This document shows positions 16,824 through 26,093 of a stretch of DNA of 64,000 bases, piece after piece; the stretch's first letter is position 1; each line of letters begins with the position of its first letter. This DNA comes from JAIQGF01 sp051006995. GTDB taxonomy: Bacteria > Acidobacteriota > Terriglobia > Terriglobales > Acidobacteriaceae. Where the stretch lies: contig JBPCSQ010000020.1 in NCBI GenBank assembly GCA_051006995.1, forward strand, positions 124,001 through 188,000, given 5' to 3'. The notes beneath the pieces were generated by a model. It was not told the DNA's origin. It worked only from the letters and a program-made list of their open reading frames with translations, and made no database searches. The position numbers and the translations under genes are program-made.

Positions 16824-17750
16824 ATGTCAAACGTCAGTTCTGCAGACTCGAATTCTCATCCGGGGCCGGTCCGCAACGGGTTCGGCGGCGCGAAGGTGCT
16901 TGCCTTTGAGAGTCGCCGCGCTTTGGAGATGGCGCGCTTGATCGCCAATTTCGGTGGCGTTCCGCTACTCGCGCCTGCGGTGCGCGAAGTTCCGCTGGAG
17001 GCCGATGAAGCGGCGCTGGAATTTGCCGCCGCGCTCCTGGCCGGACGAATCGGCGCCGTCATCTTCCTGACCGGAGCCGGCACACGGATGCTGATGGGCA
17101 TCGTGGAGCGCGCCTACCCGCGCGCGCAATTCATCACTGCCCTGTCGCGCGTGCCGGTCATTGCGCGCGGACCAAAGCCGGTGGCGGCTCTTCGGGAGTT
17201 CGGCGTACCGGTCGCTCTCACGGTTCCTGAACCCAACACCTGGCGCGAGATGCTGCAGATGCTCGACGGTCCCAGCGGCATCCCGCTGCGAGGGATGACC
17301 GTGGCAATCCAGGAATATGGAGCCGCCAGTAATGAGCTACGGCAAGGACTGGTGGAGCGCGGAGCGAACGTTCTTCCTGTCCCAGTGTACACATGGCAAT
17401 TGCCGGAAGAGCTGGACCCGCTGCGTACCGCGGTGGCGACCGTCGTGGCCGGTGATGTCGATGTCCTGTTGTTCACGGCAGCAGTTCAAGTCCGTCACTT
17501 TCTGGCTGTCGCTCGGAAAATGGACGCCGAAGTTGAGCTCAAGAATGCGTGTGACCGGGTACTGATTGCTTCCATCGGCCCCGCCACTTCCGCCGAGCTG
17601 CGCGCACAGCAGCTTCTTGTGCACTTGGAGCCCAGTCATCCGAAAATGGGCATACTGGTGAAAGAAACCGCCGACCGCGTCGCCAGCGTCAGGAAAGGGA
17701 AATCAACGGCGAGCGCAGGCGTCTTCCTGGAAGAAAAGGCCGGCTTGTGA
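16824..17750 (+). CDS. hemD: Uroporphyrinogen-III synthase
   Basis: HemD-type enzyme cyclising hydroxymethylbilane to uroporphyrinogen III, the substrate of CobA. The 308 residues are poorly conserved as usual for this family, but show two Rossmann-like halves with VIFLTGAGTRML, VIARGPKPVAALREFG, QEYGAASNELRQGLVERGA and VLLFTAAVQVRHFL, and the late IASIGPATSAEL motif. It starts eight bases after the FNT channel and so is co-transcribed with nirA. Its final 62 bases overlap the convergent amrS gene. Confidence 0.88.
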   Translation: MSNVSSADSNSHPGPVRNGFGGAKVLAFESRRALEMARLIANFGGVPLLAPAVREVPLEADEAALEFAAALLAGRIGAVIFLTGAGTRMLMGIVERAYPRAQFITALSRVPVIARGPKPVAALREFGVPVALTVPEPNTWREMLQMLDGPSGIPLRGMTVAIQEYGAASNELRQGLVERGANVLPVPVYTWQLPEELDPLRTAVATVVAGDVDVLLFTAAVQVRHFLAVARKMDAEVELKNACDRVLIASIGPATSAELRAQQLLVHLEPSHPKMGILVKETADRVASVRKGKSTASAGVFLEEKAGL

Positions 17751-18816
17751 CCTGTCCCTGGAAAGAGCGGTCCCACTGGCCGGGAATGCGCGTGCCGCAC
17801 GATGGGCAGCAGCCCGCTTCCGTGATCCGATAATCGGTAATCAGATATCCATACCGGCGGATCAACGTCTGCCTGCACTGATGGCACCGCGTATTCTCCA
17901 GGTCGCCCACCTCGCCCGGTAGGTTGCCAGCATAATTGTACCGGAGCCCCGCCTTGGTACCGATCTCAGCCGCGCGCATCAGGGTTTCCACCGGAGTGTT
18001 CTCCGTCTCACTCATCTTGTAATCGCCGTGGAACGCGGTGACATGCCATGGAATGTCGGGTGAAACGCCCGCCAGGAACTCCGCCATCTGCTTCAGCTCA
18101 TCGTCGGAATCGTTGAAGTCCGGGATGAGCAGGGTGACAATCTCAACCCAGAAGTCCATCTGGTGCAGCCGCCGGATGGTCTCCAGGATCGGCTGCAGGC
18201 GTCCGCCAAGTTCGTGGTAGTGGCGGTCGTTGAAACTCTTCAGGTCAACTTTGTACAACTCCACCCAGGGGCGCAGATACTCCAGCACCTGCGGGGTTCC
18301 ATTGCCGTTCGATACGAATCCAGTGACCAGCCCCGCGGCCCTAGCTTCTTTGAAGACCGCCACCGCCCACTCGCTGGTGATCAGCGGCTCGTTATAAGTG
18401 CTGACCAGCACACGCGCGCCCTGCTGCAATGCCTGCTCGACCAGCAGTTCCGGGGCCGCCTGCAGCGGAGGCGAAATGGCACTCGGATCGCGCAGCGCCT
18501 GCGACGTCACCCAGTTCTGGCAGTATCCGCAGTGCAGATCGCAGCCCAGCATGCCGAAGCTGTAGGCCAGCGCGCCGGGATGCGCGTGGAAAAACGGCTT
18601 CTTCTCGATGGGATCGCACTGCACGCCGCCCACGTAGCCCCAGGGCACGTACAGGGTGCCACCGCGGTTATAGCGGACCTTGCACACGCCGGGCTGGCCA
18701 TCGGGAATCGGGCAGCAATGGCCGCAGGCGAAACAGCGCACCCGGTTGCGGTCCAGCTTCTCGTACAGGTCGCCTTCGCGGACGTTCTGGTCAACGATTT
18801 GGCGCAGCGTGGACAT
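17689..18816 (-). CDS. amrS: AmmeMemoRadiSam-system radical SAM protein
   Basis: A 375-residue radical SAM enzyme of the AmrS group (pyruvate-formate-lyase-activase-like). The [4Fe-4S]/SAM motif is CDLHCGYCQNW (about residue 92). Extra cysteines precede it (CFACGHCC, about 28-35) and follow it (CHQC, CCPSC), as is usual for this group. Its role is unknown; other genomes often carry companion amrA/amrB genes, which are absent here. The gene converges on hemD and overlaps it by 62 bases. Confidence 0.88.
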   Translation of the reverse strand: MSTLRQIVDQNVREGDLYEKLDRNRVRCFACGHCCPIPDGQPGVCKVRYNRGGTLYVPWGYVGGVQCDPIEKKPFFHAHPGALAYSFGMLGCDLHCGYCQNWVTSQALRDPSAISPPLQAAPELLVEQALQQGARVLVSTYNEPLITSEWAVAVFKEARAAGLVTGFVSNGNGTPQVLEYLRPWVELYKVDLKSFNDRHYHELGGRLQPILETIRRLHQMDFWVEIVTLLIPDFNDSDDELKQMAEFLAGVSPDIPWHVTAFHGDYKMSETENTPVETLMRAAEIGTKAGLRYNYAGNLPGEVGDLENTRCHQCRQTLIRRYGYLITDYRITEAGCCPSCGTRIPGQWDRSFQGQVTSRPFLPGRRLRSPLISLS

Positions 18817-18845
18817 GCGTGTATGTATTCATTTTACCGCTGTTG

Positions 18846-18873
18846 GCGCTGGAGCGCGCTCGCCCTCGAGCGC
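18846..18873. repeat. 28-base palindromic dispersed repeat, copy 1
   Basis: A GC-rich palindromic element (core GAGCGCGCTC) between the divergent amrS and EVE genes. Its reverse complement recurs at 49962-49988 with one mismatch in 27 bases, where it is inside a coding region. Confidence 0.75.
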
Positions 18874-18917
18874 TTTCGCCCGCCCGAATCCCCCTGCCCG
18901 CGGTTTACAATCCCGCC

Positions 18918-19298
18918 ATGCCATACCTGCTGAAGACCGAGCCTTCCGAGTACTCCTTCGCGGACCTGCAGAAAGACAAGGCCACCATTTGGGATGGCGT
19001 GACCAACCCGGTGGCGCTGAAGAATCTTCGCGCCATGAAGCCGGGCGACGAGCTCATCATTTATCACACCGGCGACGAGCGCCGCACCGTGGGCGCCGCT
19101 GCGGTCGAAAGTGTGGACATCAGCGATCCCAAGACGCCGAAGATAAGGATCAAAGCCGCGCGCCAGCTCGCGAAACCGATGTCGCTGGCCGAGATCAAGG
19201 CGGATCCGGAGTTCCGAGATTCGCCGCTGCTGAAGCAGGGACGGCTTTCCGTGGTCCCCCTGACGGAGGCGCAGCACCGCATCCTGACGCGCGGCTGA
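18918..19298 (+). CDS. EVE-domain protein
   Basis: A 126-residue single-domain EVE (PUA-like) protein, starting MPYLLKTEPSEYSF and containing TIWDGVTNPVALKNLR and GDELIIYHTG, all typical. EVE domains bind modified bases in DNA or RNA. The ATG at 18918 matches the conserved N-terminus; the open frame continues upstream without homology. It ends 3 bases before the precorrin-2 dehydrogenase ATG, so they probably share a transcript. Confidence 0.9.
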   Translation: MPYLLKTEPSEYSFADLQKDKATIWDGVTNPVALKNLRAMKPGDELIIYHTGDERRTVGAAAVESVDISDPKTPKIRIKAARQLAKPMSLAEIKADPEFRDSPLLKQGRLSVVPLTEAQHRILTRG

Positions 19299-19301
19299 GT
19301 C

Positions 19302-19895
19302 ATGGAACTGTTCCCCATATTCGTGAAGCTGGCGCGCCGCCGCTGCGTCGTCATCGGCGCCGGAGAAATCGGCGCGGCCAAAATCGCCGGGCTCCTCGCC
19401 TGCGATGCGAACATTACGGTGGTCGCTCCTGAAGCGACAGGGATGGTGAGGGCAGCGGCGGACGCCGGAAAATTGACGTGGCATGCCCGCGCATTCGCGC
19501 CCGCGGACCTGGAAGGAATGTTTCTTGCTGTGGCGGCGACCGGCTCGCCGGAAACGAATCACCGGATCTATTCAGAAGCCAACCAGCGCGGCGTGCTGTG
19601 CAATGTGGTGGACGACCCCGATCACTGCGACTTCTTCTACCCGGCGATTGTTCGCCGCGGGGCGCTCCAGATTGCCATTTCCACCGGAGGCCTCAGTCCC
19701 GCGTTGGCGCGTCGCTTGCGCCAGGAACTGGAAGCAGAGTTTGGCCCGGAGTATGAAGCATGGGTGGAGGAAGTTGGGCAGGCCCGGCGTCAAATCCTTG
19801 ATCGTGACTTGCCCGACGAGGAACGCCAACGCCAGTTGAACGAGATTGCCAGCCGGAAAGCGTTTGAAGCCTTCGTTCGCAAGACCCGCGGTTAA
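19302..19895 (+). CDS. Precorrin-2 dehydrogenase / sirohydrochlorin ferrochelatase (CysG N-domain, Met8-like)
   Basis: NAD-dependent enzyme that oxidises precorrin-2 to sirohydrochlorin and, in Met8/CysG relatives, also inserts iron to give siroheme. The 197 residues include the N-terminal FPIFVKLARRRCVVIGAGEI Rossmann motif, NVVDDPDHCDFFYPAIVRRG and ISTGGLSPALARRLR. With hemD and cobA it completes a siroheme route for nirA. No separate chelatase is seen here. Confidence 0.92.
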   Translation: MELFPIFVKLARRRCVVIGAGEIGAAKIAGLLACDANITVVAPEATGMVRAAADAGKLTWHARAFAPADLEGMFLAVAATGSPETNHRIYSEANQRGVLCNVVDDPDHCDFFYPAIVRRGALQIAISTGGLSPALARRLRQELEAEFGPEYEAWVEEVGQARRQILDRDLPDEERQRQLNEIASRKAFEAFVRKTRG

Positions 19896-19903
19896 CGGTT
19901 TTC

Positions 19904-19987
19904 ACCACTGAGACACTGAGGCGCCGAGATTCGCACCGAGAGAATCTTTTCAAGAGACTCAGTGCGGTGTCTCGGCGTCTCGGTGGT
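19904..19987. repeat. Imperfect inverted repeat between convergent genes
   Basis: Long imperfect palindrome: ACCACTGAGAC plus GCCGAGA on the left (19904-19929) pairs with 19970-19987 on the right with one mismatch and an 8-base bulge. It lies between the convergent siroheme and DUF2892 genes and may end transcription. It is one of several intergenic palindromes here built on the theme CNCNGAGRACNCNRAG. Confidence 0.55.
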
Positions 19988-20007
19988 TAGGTAGTCGGCA
20001 GTAGTCT

Positions 20008-20229
20008 CTACACACTAGCCGCTTTCGCCTTCACCTCGCACTGCGCCGGTACCCCGATAATGCGGAGGAACGTCATCATCGGGCACCAGTTGGTCAGGCC
20101 GGACTGAAACAAATTCAGCCCGACAAATGCGGTGAACAAAAAGAAATAAGGGCTCACCCAGTAGCCGAGCGCTACCGAGGCCGTCACGAACGTACCGGCG
20201 ATCAGGCGTAGCCAGCGGTCTATGGTCAT
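20008..20229 (-). CDS. DUF2892 (YgaP-like) small membrane protein
   Basis: A 73-residue protein with two hydrophobic helices and the DUF2892 signature GLNLFQSGLTNWCPM, matching the membrane domain of YgaP. Its ATG overlaps the TGA of the RND permease (20226-20229), so it is the last gene of the efflux operon. Function unknown. The stop lies in a short word, CTACACACTAGC, that recurs near the end of the minus-strand gene at 28434. Confidence 0.85.
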   Translation of the reverse strand: MTIDRWLRLIAGTFVTASVALGYWVSPYFFLFTAFVGLNLFQSGLTNWCPMMTFLRIIGVPAQCEVKAKAASV

Positions 20230-23200
20230 TGCAAAACCTCCTGCGGAGTATTCTCGGTATGGATTTCGGCCGGCGCTGCGCCGCTGCTATTTCTTCCGCG
20301 CTGGCTCATGTAATAAAGGACCGGCACCGCCAGCCTCGACAGTACCGTCGAAGCCACCTCGCCCGCCATCAGCGACAGCGCCAGCCCTTGGAAGATCGGG
20401 TCGAACAAAATGACGGTCGCGCCTACCACCACGGCGGCGGCGGTCAGCAGCATGGGGCGGAAACGCACCGCGCCCGCGTCCACCACGGCTTCCTCCAGCG
20501 GCATACCTTGCGCGCGACGAAGCTCGATGAAGTCCACCAGGATGATGGAATTGCGTACGATGATTCCCGCGCCCGCGATGAACCCGATCATCGAGGTGGC
20601 AGTGAAGAAGGCTCCCAGCAACGCATGCGCCGGCAAGATGCCCACCAGCGTCAGGGGAATCGGCGCCATGATGACCAGCGGCGTCTTGAACGATCCGAAC
20701 CAGCCGACCACCAGCACGTAGATCAGCACCAAGACCGCGGCGAATGCCAGGCCGAGATCGCGAAACACTTCCACCGTGATGTGCCACTCGCCATCCCACT
20801 TCATCGCGTAGCGGTTCGCATGCTCGGGAAGCGACGTGCCCATGTCCTGCTCAAGGGAGTAGCCGTCCGGCAGCTTGATCTTGCCGATGGCATCTTTCAT
20901 TTTCAGGATCGCGTACACCGGGCTCTCTTCTTCGCCGGCCACGTCACCGGTGACATACACCACCCGCCGCAGGTTCTTGCGGTAAATGAACGGCGAGAGC
21001 GTGGTCTGCTCGACATCGGTGATCTCGCCCAGCGAGACCATGCCTCCGCCGGCAGCAGGCACTTTCAAGGCGCGCAGCTCTTCGATGCCCGAGCGTTGTG
21101 CGCGCGAAAGCCGCACTTCGATGGGAATGTCTTCGCGCGACTCGGGACGATGCAGCAGTCCGGCCGTGGCGCCGCCCAGCGCGATTTGCAGCGTGCGCGC
21201 CACGTCGGCGGAAGAAACACCGTGCAGCGCCGCCTTATCCAGGTTGACCTTCAGGTCGTATCCGGTCTGCGGATCCTGCACGTACCAGTCCACGTCCACC
21301 ACGCCGGGCGAGTGCTGGAAGACGTCCTTCACTTGGCGCGCCACCTCGATCTGCCGCTTGGAATCGGGGCCGTAGACTTCCGCCACCATCGTCTGGAGAA
21401 CCGGCGGCCCCGGAGGCACCTCCGCGACTTTCATGCGCGCGCCGTACTGCTGCGCCACTCCCTGCAGCTTCAGCCGCACGCGCTTGGCAATGTCGTGCGA
21501 CGCGGCCTTGCGCTCTTCCCGGGGTACCAGGTTCACCTGGATATCCGCCTGGTTCGGCCCGCGCCGCAGGAAGTAGTGCCGCACCAGGCCGTTAAAGTTG
21601 TAGGGCCCGGAGGTGCCGGAATAAATCTGGTAATTCGCGACTTCCGGCTCCTGTGCGGCACGCGCGGCCAGCGCCTGCGCCGCTGCTGTGGTCTGCTCCA
21701 GCGTGGCGCCGTCCGACATGTCCACCATGATCTGGAATTCGCTCTTGTTGTCGAAGGGGAGCATCTTCACTCGCACCAGCTTGAGCGGAACCAGCAGGGC
21801 GGCCAGCAGCAGCAGCGCCACCACGCCGACCAAAAACAGCACGCGCTTGCTATCGTTCCTGATAAGCGGGTTCATGACGCGCCGATACAGCCGGGTCGTC
21901 CAGCCCTCACTCTCGTGCTTGGCCGTGCCGCCGTGACCGGAGTGTTCGCTCACCAGACGGAGCGCCGCCCAGGGCGAGACGATGAATGCCACCAGGAGGG
22001 AAAAGATCATGGCCGCCGACGCGCCCACCGGAATCGGCCGCATATAAGGGCCCATCAGCCCACGCACAAACGCCATCGGCAGGATCGCGGCGATGACGGC
22101 GAAGGTGGCCAGAATGGTCGGATTTCCGACTTCGTCCACCGCCTCCACCGCCACGTCGAGCGCGCGGCGTCCGGCATTCTCCGGCAAACGCAGGTGGCGC
22201 ACCATGTTCTCCACCACCACGATGGCATCGTCCACCAGGATGCCGATGGAGAAAATCAGCGCGAACAGCGTCACCCGGTTCAGCGTGTAGCCGAAGAAAT
22301 AGAAGATGGCCAGCGTCAGCGCCAGCGTAACCGGAATCGCCACCAGCACCACGCCGGCCTCGCGCCAGCCCAGCGCGATGGCAATTAGCAGCGTGACTGA
22401 GATGGTCGCCAGCAGCAGGTGCTTGAGCAGCTCATCGGATTTTTGTTTCGCGGTTTCGCCGTAATTGCGCGTGACCGTGACATTCAGGTCCGTCGGCAGC
22501 AGATAACCCTTGAGTGAATTAACCCGCTCCTGCACGCGCTCGGCGATGACGCTGGCATTGGTGTTCTTCCGCTTCGCCACGGTAATCGTAACGGCGGCGT
22601 ACTGCCCCGGATCGCCCGCGCTCTGCCCCTTGCCGAACAGAACGTAATTGTCCGCCTCCGCGGGGCCGTCCTCGATCTTCTGAACGTCGCGCAAATACAC
22701 CGGCTTGCCCTGATGTACGCCGACCACCACCTGGTGGAGTTCTTCGGCGCTCGACAGGAACCGCCCCGCATCCACCAGAACCTCACGGTTGTCGCGCGCA
22801 AAGCTGCCGGCGCGCGCGCGCTGGTTCGCCGATTGCAGTTGAGCCACCACTTGTGCGGGCGCCAGGCCATAGGACGCCAGGCGCTCGGTGTCGAGCACCA
22901 CCCGCACCTGGCGCGGCAGCCCACCGATGATCTTGGTTTCGGAAACATCATCGAGCTGCTTGATCGAGTTCTCCAGCTCTCCCGCAATGCGGCGCAGTGC
23001 TGCCGCGTCGTAATTCTTGCCCCACAGCGTCAGCGCCATGATGGGCACATCGTCAATCGAGCGAACCTTAATCAGCGGCGGCGAAACGCCCGGCGGAATG
23101 CGGTCGAAGTTCGAGTACAGCTTGTTGTAGGTGCGGACAATCGCGTCTTCTTCCTTCTGCCCGACTTCGAAGCGGACGATTACCAGGCTGACGCCCGGCT

Positions 23201-23474
23201 GCGAAATTGAATACACGTACTCAACGCCCGGCACCTCGCGCAGCAGCTTCTCCATCGGGATGGATGCGCGCTGTTCCACCTCGCGGGCCGATGCCCCTGG
23301 CATCTGCACGAAGACGTCAATCATCGGGACCACGATTTGCGGCTCTTCCTCGCGGGGCGTGCGCCATACGGCGAATCCGCCCAGCAACAGCGCCGCCATA
23401 ATGATCAGCGGCGTCAGCTTCGACGCAATGAACGTGTGCGCGACTTTTCCGGCTGCGCGAAGGGAATTGTTCAT
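20226..23474 (-). CDS. RND efflux pump inner-membrane permease
   Basis: A 1082-residue RND transporter with 12 expected helices and two large periplasmic loops. The helix-4 motif GILVDDAIVVVEN carries the adjacent aspartates of drug-type (HAE) pumps, not the single Asp pattern of CusA-type metal pumps. It uses proton flow to expel hydrophobic compounds through MFP and TolC partners encoded immediately upstream. The start at 23474 (MNNSLRAAGKVAHTFI) has GAGG upstream and removes a non-homologous 32-residue extension. It overlaps the next small gene by four bases. Confidence 0.93.
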   Translation of the reverse strand: MNNSLRAAGKVAHTFIASKLTPLIIMAALLLGGFAVWRTPREEEPQIVVPMIDVFVQMPGASAREVEQRASIPMEKLLREVPGVEYVYSISQPGVSLVIVRFEVGQKEEDAIVRTYNKLYSNFDRIPPGVSPPLIKVRSIDDVPIMALTLWGKNYDAAALRRIAGELENSIKQLDDVSETKIIGGLPRQVRVVLDTERLASYGLAPAQVVAQLQSANQRARAGSFARDNREVLVDAGRFLSSAEELHQVVVGVHQGKPVYLRDVQKIEDGPAEADNYVLFGKGQSAGDPGQYAAVTITVAKRKNTNASVIAERVQERVNSLKGYLLPTDLNVTVTRNYGETAKQKSDELLKHLLLATISVTLLIAIALGWREAGVVLVAIPVTLALTLAIFYFFGYTLNRVTLFALIFSIGILVDDAIVVVENMVRHLRLPENAGRRALDVAVEAVDEVGNPTILATFAVIAAILPMAFVRGLMGPYMRPIPVGASAAMIFSLLVAFIVSPWAALRLVSEHSGHGGTAKHESEGWTTRLYRRVMNPLIRNDSKRVLFLVGVVALLLLAALLVPLKLVRVKMLPFDNKSEFQIMVDMSDGATLEQTTAAAQALAARAAQEPEVANYQIYSGTSGPYNFNGLVRHYFLRRGPNQADIQVNLVPREERKAASHDIAKRVRLKLQGVAQQYGARMKVAEVPPGPPVLQTMVAEVYGPDSKRQIEVARQVKDVFQHSPGVVDVDWYVQDPQTGYDLKVNLDKAALHGVSSADVARTLQIALGGATAGLLHRPESREDIPIEVRLSRAQRSGIEELRALKVPAAGGGMVSLGEITDVEQTTLSPFIYRKNLRRVVYVTGDVAGEEESPVYAILKMKDAIGKIKLPDGYSLEQDMGTSLPEHANRYAMKWDGEWHITVEVFRDLGLAFAAVLVLIYVLVVGWFGSFKTPLVIMAPIPLTLVGILPAHALLGAFFTATSMIGFIAGAGIIVRNSIILVDFIELRRAQGMPLEEAVVDAGAVRFRPMLLTAAAVVVGATVILFDPIFQGLALSLMAGEVASTVLSRLAVPVLYYMSQRGRNSSGAAPAEIHTENTPQEVLQ

Positions 23475-23481
23475 AGGCGCC

Positions 23482-24594
23482 TCAGTTGGCGATCCTCTTG
23501 CCTGCCAGTTCGCGCCCGTTGTGCGCCGCCACCAGGCGCTCGCCGTCCGACAATCCAGATAACACTTCAACCTGATCGCCGGCCGGTTTGCCCAGGGTGA
23601 CGAACCGCAACCCGATCTGGCCGTCGGCAGCGATCACGTACACACCCTGCATCTGTCCGCGGTCGAGCACCGCCGCTCGCGGCACCACAATCGCTTCCCG
23701 CTGTCCGCGCGCAAACCGCGCCCGCCCGAACACGCCCGAGCGCACTCGCGCATACGGCGCCAGCTCCAGTTTCACCACAAAGGTGCGCGTCGCCGCATCG
23801 GCAGATGGAACCACTTGGACCACCTTCGACGGCAACTCCGCGCCGAGCGCGTCAATCGCGACCGGCGTCTCTGCCCCAAGCTTCACAAAGCGCAGGCCGG
23901 ACTCGTCCACCGAAGCTTCCAGCCGGAACGAGCGCGTGTCTTCGATCGTCAGCAGCGGCACGCCGGGGCTGGCCAGCGCGCCGGAATCAACATTTTTCGC
24001 CGTGATGGTTCCGTCGAATGGCGCGCGGATACGCGTGTAGCCAAGGCCGGCGCGCGCCTGCGCCTCGGCGGCCATCGCCTGCGACTGCCCGGCTTGAGCA
24101 GCGTCACGCCGCGCTTTGACTGCCGTCGCACGCGCTTGGACTTCCTCAAATTCGTGCGGGCTGACCGATTTCTTTTCGTACAGCGATTGGTACCGCCGCA
24201 AGGTCGCGCTGGCCAGCCCGAGCTCCGCTTCGACCGCCGCGATGTCCTGCTGCGAGGCGCGCACCCCGGCTTGCGCCCGCTCCAGCCCGGCGCGCTGTTG
24301 CGCATCGTCGAGCACCAGCAGCACGTCGCCTCGCCGCACGCGGCTGCCTTCCTTCACCCGCACCTCGCGAACCGTGGCCACGATCTCGGAGGAAAGCTGC
24401 GCCGTCTGGACTGCGCGGACTGTTCCTACCGCCTCGACGTAGTCGGCGAGCGGGGCGCGCTGCGCCGTCACGACGGCCACATCGCGCGCCATCTCGGGCT
24501 GTACCGCCGCTTTGTTCGTAGCCGTGCCGCATCCGGCATCCGCAAACAGCGCCGCCGCCGCAACCAGGAGAATCAACCAACGGAATCGCATCAT
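23482..24594 (-). CDS. RND efflux periplasmic adaptor (membrane fusion protein)
   Basis: A 370-residue adaptor with an N-terminal export signal ending in a lipobox-like ADAGC (Cys about 22), so probably a lipoprotein. The biotinyl-lipoyl halves flank an alpha-hairpin: VREVRVKEGSRVRRGDVLLV, coiled coil about 100-170, then YTRIRAPFDGTITAKNVDSG. The beta-barrel and membrane-proximal domains follow. It bridges the permease and the TolC-like channel. The ATG overlaps the TolC gene stop (24591-24594), and it is spaced 7 bases from the permease. Confidence 0.92.
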   Translation of the reverse strand: MMRFRWLILLVAAAALFADAGCGTATNKAAVQPEMARDVAVVTAQRAPLADYVEAVGTVRAVQTAQLSSEIVATVREVRVKEGSRVRRGDVLLVLDDAQQRAGLERAQAGVRASQQDIAAVEAELGLASATLRRYQSLYEKKSVSPHEFEEVQARATAVKARRDAAQAGQSQAMAAEAQARAGLGYTRIRAPFDGTITAKNVDSGALASPGVPLLTIEDTRSFRLEASVDESGLRFVKLGAETPVAIDALGAELPSKVVQVVPSADAATRTFVVKLELAPYARVRSGVFGRARFARGQREAIVVPRAAVLDRGQMQGVYVIAADGQIGLRFVTLGKPAGDQVEVLSGLSDGERLVAAHNGRELAGKRIAN

Positions 24595-25946
24595 GGCTTC
24601 ACCACGGGAGAGTTGGCGTCGAGCGTGCCCGTCGCCAGTTCAAGATTGGCGTAGCTGACCTGCAGCCGGTACACCGCCTGCCAGTAACCGGTTTCGGCCC
24701 GCAGCGCCGCTTCTTCGGTGCGCAGCAGGTCGGTAATCGTGCTCAGCCCCGCCTCATACCGATCCTGCGCGATGCGCAGGCTTTCCTTCGACTGCTGCAC
24801 CGCCGCGCGCCCCACATCCACCTGCTGCCGCGCCGAATCGAGATCCAGGTACGCTTTGCGGACCTGGAGTTGCACGCCGCTCCGCATGGAATCGCGTTCG
24901 GCAGCCGCCGCGCTGGAAAGCAGGCGCTCGCGCTGCAGCCGCGCCAGCTTGGCGCCTCCATCAAAGACGTCGAACTGCACTTCGACGCCGGTGGTCCAGT
25001 TGTTTCCCCCACCGGCGAACATGCGCGGGTTGTCGCTTTCCCAGTTGGCGAAGACGTTCACCTTCGGCCCAAAGCCGCTCTTGGCCATGCTTTCGGACTT
25101 GCGCTGGATCTGCTCGTGCAGGTTCGCAGCCGCCAAATCCGGGCGGTGCTCCAGCGCGCGCTGTTCCAGATCTGCCTCGTTGGGCGCGGGGAGCACGCGC
25201 TCGGCGAGCACCTCGGCCAGTTCGTAGTCCGATTCCAGCGGCACGCCCAGTTCGTTGTTCAAGGCGGCTCGCGCCACCTGCACGTCGCTGCGCGCGCGAA
25301 TCAGCTCTTGCTGCCGCGCCGCCTGGTCCACCTGTGCGTTCAGCAGGTCTGACTCCACTGCCATTCCCGATTCAAACCGGGCCTTGCTGCGCTCGAGCAC
25401 CGCCTGCGCCGTGCGCGCGGCGTCATTGGCCACCTGCGCCTGCTTGGCCGCCAGCAGCACACCCATATACGCATTCACCACGCGGTACACCAGCTCCTGG
25501 TCGCTGCGATCGAGCTGGCGCTGCGCCGCCGTGGACACCTGCCGCGCCTGCACCAGCCGCGACACGTTTCCGCCCGAATCGAACACCCGCCACGCCGCGG
25601 AAATTCGTGATGAGGCATTGCTAAAGGCCGACGGCGTGTTCAGCACGTTCAGCGCAAAGTCCGGCGCGCCGAAGCGTTCCTGGCGCAGCTTGCTGCCGAA
25701 CACGAACACCGGATCGGTGCTGCGCACGTAGGACTGGTTGAATGTCATCTGCGGCAACAGCGCGGCGCGCGCTTCCTTGACTCCGGTGGCCGCCGCTTTC
25801 TGCTGGAAGGCCGCCGCCTTGCGCGCAGGATTCTTCTCCAGCGCGATTGCCACCGCTTGCTCCAGCGTCAGCCGTGACTCCGCCGCGAACGCCGCCGCGG
25901 TGGCCAGCAGCAGGAAAAGGATGAAACCGATTCTTCGGATTCGCAT
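24591..25946 (-). CDS. TolC-family outer-membrane efflux channel
   Basis: A 451-residue outer-membrane factor with a signal peptide (MRIRRIGFILFLLLATAAAFAA) and the duplicated TolC architecture: LTLEQAVAIALEKNPARKAA near the N-terminus and long coiled segments rich in Ala, Gln and Arg, ending YEAGLSTITDLLRTEEA. It is the first gene of the efflux operon. The ATG at 25946 gives a clean signal peptide; the longer frame adds 17 residues without one. Confidence 0.92.
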   Translation of the reverse strand: MRIRRIGFILFLLLATAAAFAAESRLTLEQAVAIALEKNPARKAAAFQQKAAATGVKEARAALLPQMTFNQSYVRSTDPVFVFGSKLRQERFGAPDFALNVLNTPSAFSNASSRISAAWRVFDSGGNVSRLVQARQVSTAAQRQLDRSDQELVYRVVNAYMGVLLAAKQAQVANDAARTAQAVLERSKARFESGMAVESDLLNAQVDQAARQQELIRARSDVQVARAALNNELGVPLESDYELAEVLAERVLPAPNEADLEQRALEHRPDLAAANLHEQIQRKSESMAKSGFGPKVNVFANWESDNPRMFAGGGNNWTTGVEVQFDVFDGGAKLARLQRERLLSSAAAAERDSMRSGVQLQVRKAYLDLDSARQQVDVGRAAVQQSKESLRIAQDRYEAGLSTITDLLRTEEAALRAETGYWQAVYRLQVSYANLELATGTLDANSPVVKP

Positions 25947-26093
25947 AAGGCTTGCTCCGCCGGTGCGCAGCCACAATGAATGCTGCGGATGAAGCAAGTG
26001 TTACGCGTAAAGTCAGGAAAAAAGCGGGGGAATCGCTCGCCTCCCAACACCTTAGTTTCTATTTAGGATTGGACCCCAGGCTCGGGGCTGGGG

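Noticed and set aside
17689..17750. 62-base tail-to-tail overlap of hemD and amrS as a sign of a misannotated end
   Set aside because: Both frames end in plain stops and keep family motifs up to near the overlap; a similar overlap exists between cobA and the PilZ gene (13293-13338), so compact convergent ends appear normal here.
20229..22388. Long open frame opposite the RND permease gene
   Set aside because: A shadow of high-GC codon use: it has low-complexity His/Arg/Gln composition and no family motif, while the opposite strand encodes a clear RND pump. The same applies to long antisense frames at 33949-35766 and 60771-62894.
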